64,000 bases of DNA from Lepidodermella squamata (GCA_047495785.1 JBLDXI010000001.1:3844001-3908000), one strand, 5' to 3'. Counted from the first letter of the stretch, positions 11,074 to 23,270 are shown. Program-made: numbers and translations. The notes: generated from the sequence alone by a model not told the origin.

Positions 11074-14000
11074 ATGGATCTGAAAGGTGAGAGATCGCCG
11101 TCGCCTAATCATCGTGGCTACGATCGCGGTCATGCGAGTCCGCATGGTAGTCGTCGTTCGAGGTCTCGTTCGCCGTTGAATAGCCCGTCAGCAGGCGGTG
11201 ATAGGTCGTCGCGGAATCGCGTCATGAGTCGCCGGTTGTTCATCTCGAATATTCCTTACGAGTGTGATTGGAAGAAAATGAAGGATTTGATCAAGGACGA
11301 GGTCGGCGAGGAGTGCTACGTCGATATTGCGATGGATAAACGCGGCAAAAATCTTGGATTCGGGTTAGTTGAGTCGCTTACAATTCTTCATTTTCGTACA
11401 TCCGATTCTTCGATATTGGAGGTCATATTATAATAGACAACCTTGAATTTGTCAGAAGCGTATTTTTCAATAATTGGGGGGTCACGCTTTTGAGCTTGAT
11501 TGATGACATTAATGGGTTCGATTTCGTTGCAATCAACCTTATCCTTCTTTCCCTTTGAAGAGCTAGCCTTCATTTAAAAGATCCATTTAAAACATGAACC
11601 ATGAACCCAAAATGAACTAAAATCGGCTTCCACATAGCAACATTCCAAGGAGCAGTTTTATACTACTATTTATTTATTCCGTAAATTCATTTATTAACAT
11701 GGTTTTTTCGATAAATATATTATTTTTGCAGCAGCCTAATAAATCATCGCGCGTGATCAAATTTAGTTTTTACTCTGCTTATTTCGATGACGTCCTTTTG
11801 CTTTGTGAAGGTTGGTAGCTCTGAGGTGAGTCCGTCCTAAATTGATTCGCGAAACCCAAGTCAAGGTGCTGCTCATTCTACTTGCTTTGGACAATTTCAA
11901 AACTTGAAGCTTCCTAATGAGCGTTAAGGGGAGAGTTGAGAAGGAAAATTGTGTTGTGTAGAACCTCCATTGCAGGCCGCTCCAGGGCAAAAAAAATGAA
12001 CTCGACACCGGCTCAAGTCTGCATTCCGACAGTCATGTCATTTTTTCTACACATTTTTTATAAGAGGTATTACGCTGCGCTAAAAAAATCTGGTCGAGTC
12101 ACGAAAAACTAATACAAATAAATATGTAAATAAAATGATATTATTGTGGTATTCTATTTTGGTATACGAGTCCGTCCACAAGAAAAGCAATTAAATGTTT
12201 TTTTTTTAATTTCGTGTAAAAGGAGGGCGCACACAATGCTTTTTAGATAGTATAACTGCGTCATTTTTCGAGGTTTTTTTCTTTTCTTGCGGACGGTGTC
12301 CCGTATCTTCAATTATGTAATCGAATAATTTTCATTTTCAAGCAAAGTTTTGCTGCAGCATATTTGATGAAAACTTGCTGGTTAGCGCGAGGCCCAACGA
12401 ATGCGCCGGGCAATGTTTTGGTTGGAATTCATAGCTTCCTGCGTAGACTTATTTTCTTATATATTGAGTTCAATTTTAGAGTAACGCTTGGTCGCATCAA
12501 ACAGTGGAGTCATGCGCTGTTCTGATCGGCTTGACTCATCTCTTAATCTTAATCTTAATCTTATTTGCCTGAGACCTCAGATGTTTTTTTTAAATCGCTG
12601 GAAAGTTGAGATTCGCCAAGATAGTGCTGTTTTTAACCCTGCAAGAGGTATTCACGGCCGAGAATTGATCTTAAGTCGAGAATATAGCTTGGAGGAATAG
12701 TGATAGCGGAAGCACTTCCCCATTATTAATAACCTTCGCATACAAGGATCATTTTCCATTTCCAGTGAAAGATGTACGGCTTGCTGCTCGCCGTGGAATT
12801 CTTCACCACAGCCGTGAAGGCCTATAACTTGAAATATTAAACCCAGATAATTGCAAGCGCGACTAGTTCACAATGGCAAAATGCAAAACCTAATTCGTAG
12901 TGCGCTTTCTGCTTGTGTTGGTAAATGAATTGAAGACTTGGGTAGCAATGAAATTCCGCGGTACGAATGAGCTGCAACGTATGTTCTCTCGGCTTTATGG
13001 GCTCTCAGCCCTGTATTATCAAGTTGTTAGGTGAGTTTCACTCACTTATTTCGTTGACGTCTTTTTCTCTGAAAACTGGAGTCAAGATCCGTGAAGGGTT
13101 GATATTTGATAGCCCTGACCTGAGTTAACCATACAGCTATAGAAGACTGATAGCAAATAACAATTCGGTTAAGCAAAACTCTTCTTGGAAACTTCTTCTT
13201 TTCGGGATTTTATAGTTACTTGAATGATTATAAATTATAGATAGATACTAGAAAATGAAAAATTGATGATAATGATAGGCGGCACGTGATATTGCTGAAA
13301 CGAGCGGCTAAAGCTGAAAAGCATAGGTTTAGGGCAGTGAACTTTAGCACTAGCATCAGGCATTTTGCTCTTTGTCATCATCTAGACCTCATGTAACGAG
13401 TTCGAAAGCGGTGGTCGGATGACATTTTGCGCTAGCATACATGAACCCAGGTCGGTACTCCATTGATCAAAACCAAATGAAAACACGCATCTTCTTGACC
13501 AGCTACTGCCGCGAATGCCGCGAAGGCCTGAAAATCAAACTATAAAACCAATGAAATTTCCAGCGCGACTGAAATTCACCATAATTGCGAAAAGCGAAAA
13601 CCAAGTCGAGGTGCTGCTCATTCTGCTTGCTTTGAAAAGTTTATTTTAAGATGTGGAAAATTGAAGCTTTTGATGAAGCGCCAACGGAGACTTTTGAAGA
13701 ATACATTTTCTTGTATCGAGCCTCTATTATATAGGCTGCTCCAGGACAGCATCTCAGGGCAAAAACTGATGAACCCGGCTTCGGCCAAAGTCCGCATTAC
13801 AGCCTTCGAGCAAAAAGTTCACTTTTTATGCTTCGCATTTACTTATTAAAATGATGGAAATGCGCAAAAGAGCGCCGTTCACCCACCAAATACTTGAACA
13901 TATAATTATACAACAACTATCTTCCCGGTTCACAGGCCGTCCGCAAGAAAAGCTGTTAAATAATTTTACGATCTGTCTTCAAGAAGGCCACTGACAATGG

Positions 14001-17000
14001 GCATCACTGCACCCTTGTCCGAGGTTTATAGTCTCCTCTTTCTAAAATCAAGTCATCGAATGCGTTGTAGTTTTACGCAACGTTTTGCTGTAGCATATAC
14101 CTAAGAGGAAAAAACGCGAGGCTCAACGAAAGCGCCGGGCAAGGTTTAGGTTTGGGCTTCTGTTCGAGGTAATTTCAGAAATAAAGCACCAAACAGTGGA
14201 ATCAACTTATTAAGCTTATTAAGCGCTGATTTGATCGGCTTGACTTATCTTGAGACACTTCTTAGTTTCGACATCGCTGAGAAGTTGAGATTCGCGAAGA
14301 ATGGGTCATTTAAATGAGGATGAGGGTTTCTATAAATATCCCTGAATCCGCTCACTGGCGAAGTAAGATTTTTGGCTTGCATCTTCCGCAGTAACTGCTA
14401 TCAAAATGAGACATTGACATTTCAATCAGAAATCACTTAGGCATCGACCTTTGTTTTTATATTAGCATTAGCCTTCAAAAGACCGGTTTTCCTTCTGAGT
14501 TCTCTACCGATAAGATAATATTTTATTCAACTTGGCGTTAAGCGTTAACTCCTGACGTTTTGGATTAGTATCTCATCGAGATCTCATCCCACACTGCGAG
14601 GCCACTCTCCCATTGCCCGTAGCCTTCACCATACACGGTCTGCTGACTTCACTGTTCGCTGTGGAATTCCTCACAGCAACGAATGCCGTGAAGGCCTGAA
14701 GACGTTAAACCTAAAAATTGTAGGCGCGACTAGATGATAGACAATGGCAATTAGCATGACCCAAGTCGTTGAGAAATGAATTGGAGAAATTCGGAAGGTT
14801 ATGAATGAGCTGTAGCATAGGTTTTCGGTTTTATAGGCTCTATCCTAGTATTATCATGTATTTTACGCGTAATATCATCACGCTATCAGCTCATCTTGAT
14901 GACGCCTTTTTCGTCGAAAACTGTAGTCAACATCCGTAAAGGGTAGATATGAGTTGACCTGGCCTGAGTTCGTTCTACAGCTGTTAGACTGAATAGCAAA
15001 TAACAAACCCGGTAAGCAAAGTTCTTTTATTTTATTATTTATTATTTTATTGATATTCCCGCGGGCTTATATAGTCAGTCACTGGGGCAAGAAAATAGGT
15101 AATTAATTATAATGATAGGCGGCACTTGATATTGCTGGCGTTGGTAATGAGGCGGGAACATTAACGCATCAGACGTTTTGCATAAATATGGATAAAAATG
15201 GAAGTGGTGACCGCAAGACATTTTGCGCTAGCATACGTCAACTACATATGGTACTCCATTGCTATCCCAAACAGTCACCTGGCAACCGCTTGGGCCACCT
15301 TGACCAGCTACAGCTGCGAATGCCGCGAAGGCCTAAAAAATCAAATAAAAAACCCCAACAATTTCAGCGCAATTGTAATTCACCATAAGTGCGAAGAGTG
15401 AAACCAAAGTCGTGATGCTGCTCATTCTGCTTGCTTTGAAAATTGATTGAAAATCGAAACTTCCTAATGTGCGTTAACGGAGAATGGAGAAGGATAAATG
15501 TTGCTGTGTAGAACCTCCATTATATTGGCCTCTCCAGGGCATTATCTCAGGGCAGAAAATGAACTCAACATCGGCTGAAGTCCGCATTCTAGGATTCCAG
15601 CAAAAAGTTCATTTGTTATTCTTCACATTCATTTATTACAATGCGCAAAAATGCGCGGTCACCCCACGATATACTATAATACAAATAAAATACAATATTC
15701 CGGACAATACCGTCCGCAAGAAAAGCAATTAGGTGTTTTTTACAATTTGTCTTGAAGAAGGCCACAGACAATGCCTTAGATTGTGTATCACTGCGGCGTT
15801 GTTCGAGGTTTCATTGCTTTCCTTGCTTGCGGACGGTTATATGTCTAATATTAATTCTCCGTTTTTGTATTTTTAAGAACATTTTTGCGGCAGTAGACTT
15901 GAGGAAAAATTGATGAAAAGTTATCGAAAGGTGTGAAGGCCTGAAAATTTAAACATTAAGCCCAAAAAGGAATAACGCGACGATAGGGCGAAGTTACCTG
16001 GATGGCCGAACACAAAATTCAAGCTACCTTGTATATTCTGCTCAAGTTCAAATATTTGTTGTTAAAATTGAAGCCTTTATATAAATAAGCTGCTACGGAG
16101 TCTCCCTTTCAGGCACACCTATATTTTCATGTCACTCACTGATGTTTTCATGTTCCAGGTTGTTAGAGTTCCGAAGCCTTGAAGGCGCTGAAAAATGCAT
16201 CGACCGGCTGAACAACGCCGAGGTCAACAACCGTCGCATGATAGTTCGCGAAATGACCCGCCGCGATGAAGAACGCTGGCAGGAGGTGCAGCGTGACAGC
16301 AAACCGTCCGGCAACGGGTCGTCGTCAGACCGGGGCGGAGGCAGCAGTTCTCACGGCGCATCTTACTCCAGCCGCGACTACCCAGAAATACCATCTGCCA
16401 TTCTTTCAATCATGCGCCGCCACAACATCGACCCGCCGCTGTCCAAATCGTGTTTCGTCGCGAATGTCGCGTTTGAAATCGACGAGCGGCGGCTGAAGGA
16501 GTTGTTCAACTACGCTGGGCGCGTTACGCTGGTTGATTTGAAGCGTGACTCGGACGGGTCGAGTCGTGGGTTCGGCATTGTTGAGTTCGAAAGCGAGTAC
16601 GAAGCGCTTCAGGCTATTTTGATGTACAACGGCGCGTCGATCTACGACCGGCCACTCAAAGTTCGCTTCGATGTTAAAGCCGATGGACCTTCGTCGAAAT
16701 ATCCTCGTTAGTTTGTATATTTTTATGAAAATTGAAAATTCAGTATTTCCTGAAATTATTTCCATCGTTTGAATATGATTTTTTTCTTTTAGCTGGAGTG
16801 AAAAATCTCGGCCCTGGTTTGGGTCCAGGCGGTGAACCTTTGCCGCATATTGGCCTTCTGGCTTCTTTACCAGATCTGTTGCATTTGGTCTCGCCCAGTG
16901 TATTCACGCACATTCTCAACCAGGCTGGCTACAGCGGTGGTGGCGGCGCTATGGGTAAGTCTTGCCTAGGATTCTCAGAAATAACTCGAATTCTTACCCA

Positions 17001-17919
17001 CGTTTTTATTTGGTGCCATCGTCTTAAGCACCCTCGAAAATCTAAGAATTCGTCAGTTGAAGAATTTAAAAACTTCTGAAAACTGCCCTAAATAATTTCT
17101 CACCCAATCAAGAATTTTATTGTTAACTTGTATTTTTTAATTTGCAGGCGGCCTCAGTACATCTAGCATAGCTGCAATAGCCGCTGCTATCGCCGCTCAG
17201 ACCCAACCGCAATCCGTAGGTCCACCCCACCATCACCACCATTCATCAGCACACGGGCACCATCGCGGTTCAAGCATGGAATCAGGCTCGTTCGCTCCCC
17301 CGCCGCCACCGCCGCCGCCTAGCAATTACGGCGGCGCATGGGGTGGCGTGTCGCCAGGCGTCGCAGCCGGCCCTGGTCCAGTTCCATCGAGTCGTGGTTC
17401 CAGCAACGAGCCGTGTTCAGTCGTAGTTTCAAATGTTCGTTACAGGCGTTTCGAGGGTTGATAAACAGTGAAACAAAACATCTTCGTTTTTTGATTGAAC
17501 AGTTGCCACTGAATGCTACCTGGCGTCAGTTGAAGGATCGATTCGCTGATATTGGTGAGTTCCGTCGGGTTGTTGATTCGGGTCTCGGGTAGTTTTTGAT
17601 GAGAAATGTCATTTTGAGAAGTTGGCGGCATTGAAACCTTCCGGGATTGCTTGGGGGGTGGTTCCAATTTGAGTTGACACTTTTGGGATCGGTTTTCCGT
17701 TTTCAGTAGCCCCAGGGTTGACATTTCCGTTGATAATCGATGATTTGATGCATTATATTTCTAGGTGAAGTGGTTGTTGCGGATATTGTCAATAGGTCAG
17801 CGAATTCAGTGACAGGATTAGTTCGTTTTGCGACGCCGAGCGATGCTAAGCGAGCGGTTCGGTTGTTGCACGATGCGCGCTTCGAAGGCCGCCAAATGGA
17901 TGTCCGGCTCGACTTCTGA
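11074..17919 (+). CDS. hnRNP M / MYEF2-like RNA-binding protein with three RRMs
   Basis: Exons 11074-11363, 16159-16706, 16793-16954, 17148-17434, 17503-17554 and 17765-17919; all phases fit, product 497 residues. An Arg/Ser-rich head (RGHASPHGSRRSRSRSP) precedes RRM1 (RRLFISNIPYECDWKKMKDL, completed across the 4.8 kb intron 1 by LLEFRSLEGAEK). RRM2 starts KSCFVANVAFEIDERRLKEL with RGFGIVEFES as RNP1. A Gly/Pro/His linker with a poly-Pro run follows; RRM3 (CSVVVSNLPLNATWRQLKDRF ... TGLVRFATPSDAKRAV) is split by two introns and ends the protein at MDVRLDF. The domain order and the 'NIP....W..LKDL' signature of RRM1 recall human hnRNP M, a nuclear splicing regulator. Role here is inferred. A TTTTCTAG stretch 17 bases before the ATG may be an acceptor. 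Confidence 0.87.
12172..12296. mobile_element. Short TIR element (MITE-like), copy 1
   Basis: About 125 bp bounded by CCGTCCACAAGAAAAG and its inverse CTTTTCTTGCGGACGG. It sits at the same place in each copy of the 1.8 kb tandem repeat, so it was there before the array expanded. Confidence 0.6.
15709..15837. mobile_element. Short TIR element (MITE-like), copy 3
   Basis: About 129 bp bounded by ACCGTCCGCAAGAAAAG and CTTGCTTGCGGACGGT, related to the element at 12172. The middle copy keeps only its left end (about 13937-13953); its right end has decayed. Confidence 0.6.
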
Positions 17920-19197
17920 GGTCGTTTGCTTCATTTCACCATCGAGATGGACTCGCCTATCGACTGCTTATTTAGTTTGATCAACTTTGCGCTTGTTTTC
18001 ATGGTTGAGCTGTCCAGCTGTCGTGTTTTTTCTTTCGTTCGCTTGTTTCTGTGTGATGTAAAATACATACTTACTGCACATCTCTGTTTGTTTTAATGAG
18101 TTGATGGGCTCGAGTTCGAGAAATTTCCATTTTTTTTAACCTTCAGTTTGAAAGTCGTGATCACAGCTAATTTTTAAAAAGAAGCCCAAATGAAGTAAAT
18201 TCTTTGCAATAGCCCTGAAATTTTCCGACGATTCATTTGACACGACTTTGAAACCATTGAGGTTTTCCGTTGCTTCTCGGCTCATTTCTAAACGTAATTA
18301 TTAAATTTTGTTAAGAAAATTGCAGCGCTACACGAATAAAACTGGCTGTATTGTTGTTGGAAATCGGAGTCGTTTTGAGTCGTATTAAGAAAGTCACGAA
18401 AGAGAACTGTTTGTCCTGAGGTTGAACTTATGTTTCTTTCCTTCTCGCTATGAACCTTAGATTCATTTTCAAAATTTCGATTGACACGGCTTATTCGGTG
18501 TTCGAATTTTTGTTGATTCCATACGAAAGTCAGAAAAATATTGGGTAGTATTTGTAAAATGCATCTGTCAAGTCTTCGAATTGCCTTAAATTAATCACAA
18601 ATTTCTGCTGCGAATCTGCTGTACCTTCCCCTTGGTTGCGTTTTACTTTGCTCGGGAAGCTATTTTCCAAGCTGGGATGCTTTGTTGGAGCAGTTTTGCA
18701 ACACAGAAATAACAATCGAAAAATTAGCTGACCGAGTCAAGAAGTTTCGGCTCGAGGGTACATACACTCTGAGATGATGGGCCGATTTTCATTTGTGTTG
18801 CAGAGTTGCCCCATCTAAGTATCACAGCTTGAAACAATAGTTTCCCGGGCACATTATGGCCCAGATTCGATAGTAACATTTAGAAATTCCTTTACATGTC
18901 TTGTTACTCTGTGGGCCTCGATCGGGAGTCTCGATCGGAAGTTTCTGGGCCATTGTTCTCACCCCCACCCTTGAGGAACAACTTTACTACTTCTTTTTTC
19001 GCCCCAGTACATCTTCATCAGCCTTAGATGAATTATATATTTTCACATTCATCGTCTTTCAGTTTCAGCTGTTTGAAATCATTGAAGTTTGAAGGCCTTG
19101 AAAACGAAAATTTACGGCTAGGTCTTCGGTCGTAAACTTTGCAAATATGGCATTTTTCGGGTCATAGATTGCAGAAGTTGCCACTAGATTCTTTTTC

Positions 19198-19278
19198 ATG
19201 TGCACCTGTTGCCTGCACGCCAATAGGCTGTTCAATTGCCTACTTGAACAGCCTATTGAACAGGCAACAGGTGCACAT
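19198..19278. repeat. Foldback hairpin, 81 bp
   Basis: ATGTGCACCTGTTGCCTG at 19198-19215 is perfectly matched by its inverse at 19261-19278, and an inner pair AATAGGCTGTTCAA / TTGAACAGCCTATT lies between them. The whole can fold into one long hairpin with a small bulge and short loop. No gene context is seen. Confidence 0.75.
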
Positions 19279-19300
19279 AACAAAAGCAGTTCTTTAACGT

Positions 19301-19458
19301 GCACTAAAATGCGAAAGGTGTTTTTTTTGCAATCTCGCATCGTGCCACAGCGTGTCTTCTGGTGCCAGGATTCCACGCGGTCAGCATAAGAAACGCTGCG
19401 ACGAGATACGCGGTGGCACGATGCGAGATGGCAAAAAATACCTTACGCATTTTAGTGC
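19301..19458. mobile_element. MITE-like element with ~46 bp inverted arms
   Basis: The left arm starts GCACTAAAATGCG and contains ATCTCGCATCGTGCCA; the right arm contains TGGCACGATGCGAGAT and ends CGCATTTTAGTGC. Arms differ by a few bases and a shorter T run. Total 158 bp, non-coding. No clear target duplication. Confidence 0.65.
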
Positions 19459-19809
19459 TCATCGGCCAGGCAACGTCGTGGGCGGTAAAAACGACAAAAC
19501 AATTAAACAAGCCTAGTGGCGACTTCTTCCGCGCTGCCATCGATATTTCTTATAGATTTTCGTGGGCCTGGAATATTGAAAGTTGTTTTGTTCCTGGTGT
19601 TGTGCGACAGGTGCCAACCTGGTGTCATAAATTGAATTTTGTCCTTGGAAAGGCCGACTGGCGTTGATTTTGTGATGAACTTGGGGTCCTCTTTGGTGCT
19701 ATTCTTTTCGCTATGTGCCGATTGTTCTATGTTGTCTTTTTTCATTTAGAAAAACATCGAATTTCTTAACATCGAAGTTTTAACTTGATTCATCCCCTGA
19801 CCCGCCAAC

Positions 19810-20849
19810 ATGTATGATGATTACGAAGATGACGACTTCGGCGATATTATCGAAGAACGAGAGCGTGAGATGAAAGAGAAAAAGCGGCAGAAAGCCATCC
19901 AGAAGAAGAAGGACTTCGAAGCCTCTCAGCAAACAAGCCAAGAAACCGGCCGCCGAAAGCCTGCCCCGAAAAAACGCCGAAATGACAGTGACGACGACGA
20001 TTTTGGTTCAGAAAGCGACGAAGACCAACCGACAATGGCGTTTGGAGCCGATAGTTCCAGCCAGCGGCGGTCGGCGAAACGAAAGCCAATCGGGCGTGGG
20101 AAGAAATTCGAGGCGGACGAGGCGATTGAAGCTCCAGGCGAGGCGCAGCCGGGCGATGACGAGGCTAATACGGCGAAAATCGAAGCGGCGATGAAGAAGG
20201 CAGTTGCGGCTCAGAAACCGCGGAGACAACTGCCGAAAATGGACGTGGAGAGGTTGCTATCTGATAAGGGGTTGAATAAATTGTTGGAAATGGCTGAGCG
20301 GTTTAAGGTCACCGATAAACAAAGCACTGTAATTTTAGTCAATTTTTCAGAATTTCATATTTATCACGCAATTTTCAGTCTCAGAAATTGAGCCAGTTGA
20401 TGGCGTTGTACGAATTATGGGCCCATGTCATGTTTCCGTCAATGGCTTTCGACGACGTGATCAAGCGTATTGAAACTCTAGGTTCAAAACGGCCTGTTCA
20501 AAGTTTTTTGCGCCGCTTACGTATGGGCGAAAACCCCGGGCCTTGGGACATTCAGGTGCAGGCGTCGGATGACGAAGAACACGCAGCCCCTGCAACTGCG
20601 AGTAACGCCGCGAGCAGTGGGCTTCGGAATCCCTTCGACGAAATTTTAGGCGATGATGACGACGGTGATTTGGATGACTTTTTGTCCCAGGCGTTGGATC
20701 AAATGGAAGAAACGGGTGGCAAATCGGCGAGCAAGAGCAGTAGCTCGAAACCGCAGCAGCCGGCTGTTGATGAGAACGATGAAGATCTGAATGAACTGGA
20801 CGCCTTCCTGGACAATCTCAATAAGCCGATTCGGGAAGATCTTTTGTAA
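19810..20849 (+). CDS. TIPIN: TIPIN, TIMELESS-interacting fork protection protein (Csm3/Swi3 family)
   Basis: With TIMELESS it stabilises stalled replication forks and supports checkpoint signalling and cohesion, in the nucleus. Exons 19810-20328 and 20379-20849 with a 50-bp intron; phase 0 join gives VTDKQST-SQKLSQL. Product 329 residues (human 301). The N-terminus is acidic and then Lys/Arg-rich. The conserved Swi3 domain runs from about residue 141: LPKMDVERLLSDKGLNKLL, then MALYELWAHVMFPSMAFDD, then RIETLGSKRPVQSFLRRLR, which line up in order with the human 'YEHWAHRLFPKLQFEDFI..VE.LGSK..VQ.CLKRIR' region. The C-terminus is acidic with D/E-rich runs. Another AG at 20350 would give an alternative acceptor but breaks the motif spacing. 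Confidence 0.9.
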
Positions 20850-21403
20850 CTGCAGTGCTCAATTTTTCATTTCAGTTTTATTGGCTTTCAAGCACGACTG
20901 CTTTCTCACCGGTTTTGTTTTGCATTTCATTGATTTCAGAAATAAAGTGACAGAACTTCATACTGTACATTTTTGGATTTTGTTTTGTTTTATAACCGCA
21001 AAAAGGCTATGAATTGAGAAAACTGATTGATTAACACTTAACTGCCAAAAATAGATATCTGGGTCCAAATCCTGGGTCTGTCAAAAAGTCCTTTTTTGGG
21101 TCAACAATGCGTCGCAGGGCAAAATGCCTGACGGCAAAGTGTAGGCCATGGTCCGGCGGTTCTTTTGACACCAAAGTTTTACCCTTACGTTCTACTTTCG
21201 CTTGTTGCTGGATGCTTTCGATGCGCGGGCCAGTTTTTCATAACGAAGATGCTAAAATGTTGTTTTTTATTCCATGTTCTATTCCGTGGAATTTCCGTGG
21301 AGTCGTTATAGCGACCAACTAGCGATATTAACTTGAAAACGGAGAAAAGTCTCTTTGTTGAACATTAGATCGGGCCTGGGGTTTTTTCGAGTTTGGGCCT
21401 ACC
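20850..21403. other. Intergenic region with dispersed 3'-end repeat
   Basis: Holds the TIPIN 3' UTR and spacer. The stretch around 20940-20980 (AATAAAGTGACAGAACTTCAT and following) recurs, diverged, near 22434-22480. No gene is supported. Confidence 0.45.
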
Positions 21404-21990
21404 TCTCTTTCTTCAGCTGTTGTACGTGATAGTGAAGTGCGTGATGAAGCCTACATGATACCTGATGCAGCGCGGCGAGAAATATCATTTTTGAATTTCT
21501 CACATTCAATAAACTTTTACGTTTATAACCGTCAAAATGGCCAGATACATGTCAATCGCTATAGCTTTGGTCAGTAAGCTGTTGTGCCTTGAAACTATCC
21601 TCTCATTTTAAATGGTTATTTATTTCAGGCTGCTTGTGTCGCTGCCGCTGCTGCAGTCTCGTTCCAGACGGAGGAGCAGTCACAGACCTACTTCACTATG
21701 AGCGCTTTACTAAAGAGCGATCTCGATCGTAACACAGCATCACTCTTCGATATGACTAAGTACCCACAAATCTTTAAAGAACTAGTAAAAAAGGTGATAA
21801 GCGGCAACGAAGACGCCGTCACGCAGTATATCATCCAAACGGCGAAGGATCGGAACGCGTTCAATGCGCTTGTTGCCGAATATGCCAACAATCCTACGCA
21901 ACTCCTGCCGAAACTTCAAAAATTGTAACCTGTTTTACGTGCTAATCAGAACCAGGAGAAGATGAGTGAGGGTGTGAGAGAATCGTCAAT
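21404..21990 (+). repeat. Tandem gene duplication unit A (with promoter)
   Basis: This unit and 22663-23270 share a near-identical upstream block (ACCTCTCTTTCTTCAGCTG, GTGATAGTGAAGTGCGTGA, CAGCGCGGCGAGAAATATCA) followed by the same two-exon gene. Similarity covers promoter, first exon, intron ends and the second half of exon 2. Confidence 0.85.
21537..21928 (+). CDS. Small secreted protein, family member 1 (unknown function)
   Basis: I do not recognise this family. Exons 21537-21569 (11 codons) and 21629-21928; donor GTCAGT, acceptor TTTCAG; product 110 residues. The spliced N-terminus MARYMSIAIALAACVAAAA is a clear signal peptide. The mature part is alpha-helical in composition, cysteine-free after the signal, with the family motif KVISGNEDAVTQYIIQTAKD (about residues 64-83) and a C-terminal EYANNPTQLLPKLQKL. 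Four such genes lie in this window, all with an 11-codon first exon. Probably an extracellular protein; no enzymatic motif is visible. Confidence 0.8.
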
Positions 21991-22662
21991 GTAAGCTTTG
22001 CGAAGTGAGTGTGTAGCAGAAGGCATGAAACATTTGTTCGATTCAATAAAGTATTACACTTGGGGTAAATGGTGGTAAGTCGGAACAAAAAAGTGATTAT
22101 CCGACTTTTAACATGTGATAGCCCAGTCATCTGGCAACATGTTGTAACCTTGACCACTGGGATATCACGCACGGTTGCGTAACAGCGCGGCGCGGCGCAA
22201 ACGCGCCTTGCAAACTTTTTGATCGCGCACCGTGCCGCGGAACAATGCGGAACAATGGAAATATGTTGATTGAATGATACAAATAACACCCTGCTATGTC
22301 TATTTTTGATACGCTGATTACAATGGCGAAAACCGCACCTTTCGCCCGTAAACCCGCTTTTTCAAAAACTCGACGTCTATACCCGCAAAATAGCGAAATA
22401 AATGACTATAAGACGTCTCTACACGCTGCCTCAAATAAAGTGACGGAACTTCATTATGTTCATTTTTGGATTTTTAGAATATTGAGGCTCGTGACCAATC
22501 GAGTAATCGCCAGAGCGACTTGAACCTGGAATATGGAATACACCCTGATGTCCCAAATGTCCCATTTTTAAACGCGGATCTAGGATATATCTTACGCTTG
22601 TATACGCGTACCACCCTGCAACTGTAGAAAGAATTTACGCATTTTTTACTTGCGCCGTTGCC

Positions 22663-23270
22663 TACCTCTCTTTCTTCAGCTGTTGTACGTGATAGTGAAG
22701 TGCGTGATGAAGCCTACATAATACCTGCTGCAGCGCGGCGAGAAATATCATTTTTGAAATTCTCACATTCAATAAACGTTTACGTTTATCCACGTCACCT
22801 CACCGTCAAAATGGCCAGATACATGTCGATCGCTATAGCTTTGGTCAGTGAGCTTAATTCGATCTCTTTGTGCCATGAAACTATTCTTTCATTTTAAATG
22901 GTAATATATTACAGGCTGCTTGCGTCGCTGCCGCTGCTGCAGCCTCGTTCCAGACTTCCGAACAGTCAAAAAACTACTTCACTGTGAGCGGTTTAATAAA
23001 GAACAGTCTCGCTGGTTCCACAGCACAACTCTTCGAAATTACCAAGAACCCACAAAACTTGAAAAATCTAGTCGGTAAGGTGATAAGCGGCAACGAAGAC
23101 GCCGTCACGCAGTATATCATCCAAACGGCGAAGGATCGGAACGCGTTCAATGCGCTTGTTGCCGAATATGCCAACAATCCTACGCAACTCCTGGCCAAAC
23201 TTCAAAAATTATAAACTGATTTACGTGCTAATCAGAACCATGGGAAGAAGATGACGCCGAGGCTGCGAGA
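22663..23270 (+). repeat. Tandem gene duplication unit B (with promoter)
   Basis: Second copy of the unit at 21404-21990, 1.26 kb downstream in the same orientation. The spacer between the two units is not shared apart from a small 3'-end fragment. Confidence 0.85.
22811..23214 (+). CDS. Small secreted protein, family member 2 (unknown function)
   Basis: Exons 22811-22843 and 22915-23214, product 110 residues, same structure as member 1. Signal peptide MARYMSIAIALAACVAAAA is identical. The middle of the protein (about residues 27-62) differs strongly from member 1, while the last ~47 residues differ at a single position (LLA for LLP) and are nearly identical even at the DNA level. That patchwork points to gene conversion or to selection for change in the middle only. 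No known domain. Confidence 0.8.

Larger units (their letters stand above)
11810..15960. repeat. Diverged tandem repeat, ~1.8 kb period, ~2.3 copies, in hnRNP M-like intron 1
   Basis: Blocks recur in the same order at three places. The block containing 'GCTGCTCATTCT.CTTGCTTTG' begins near 11870, 13610 and 15415; 'GATAGGCGGCAC.TGATATTGCTG' occurs at about 13275 and 15114; 'ACATTTTGCGCTAGCATAC' at about 13421 and 15219; the 'GTGAAGGCCT' block at about 12812 and 14688. Copies have diverged by many substitutions and small indels, so the array is old. No open frame is shared between copies. It fills most of the 4.8 kb intron. Confidence 0.8.
17920..19809. other. Intergenic region, hnRNP M-like to TIPIN
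   Basis: About 1.9 kb. The first part is 3' UTR and AT-rich spacer with nothing recognisable. Around 19.2-19.5 kb it holds two foldback structures annotated separately. No gene is supported. Confidence 0.5.
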
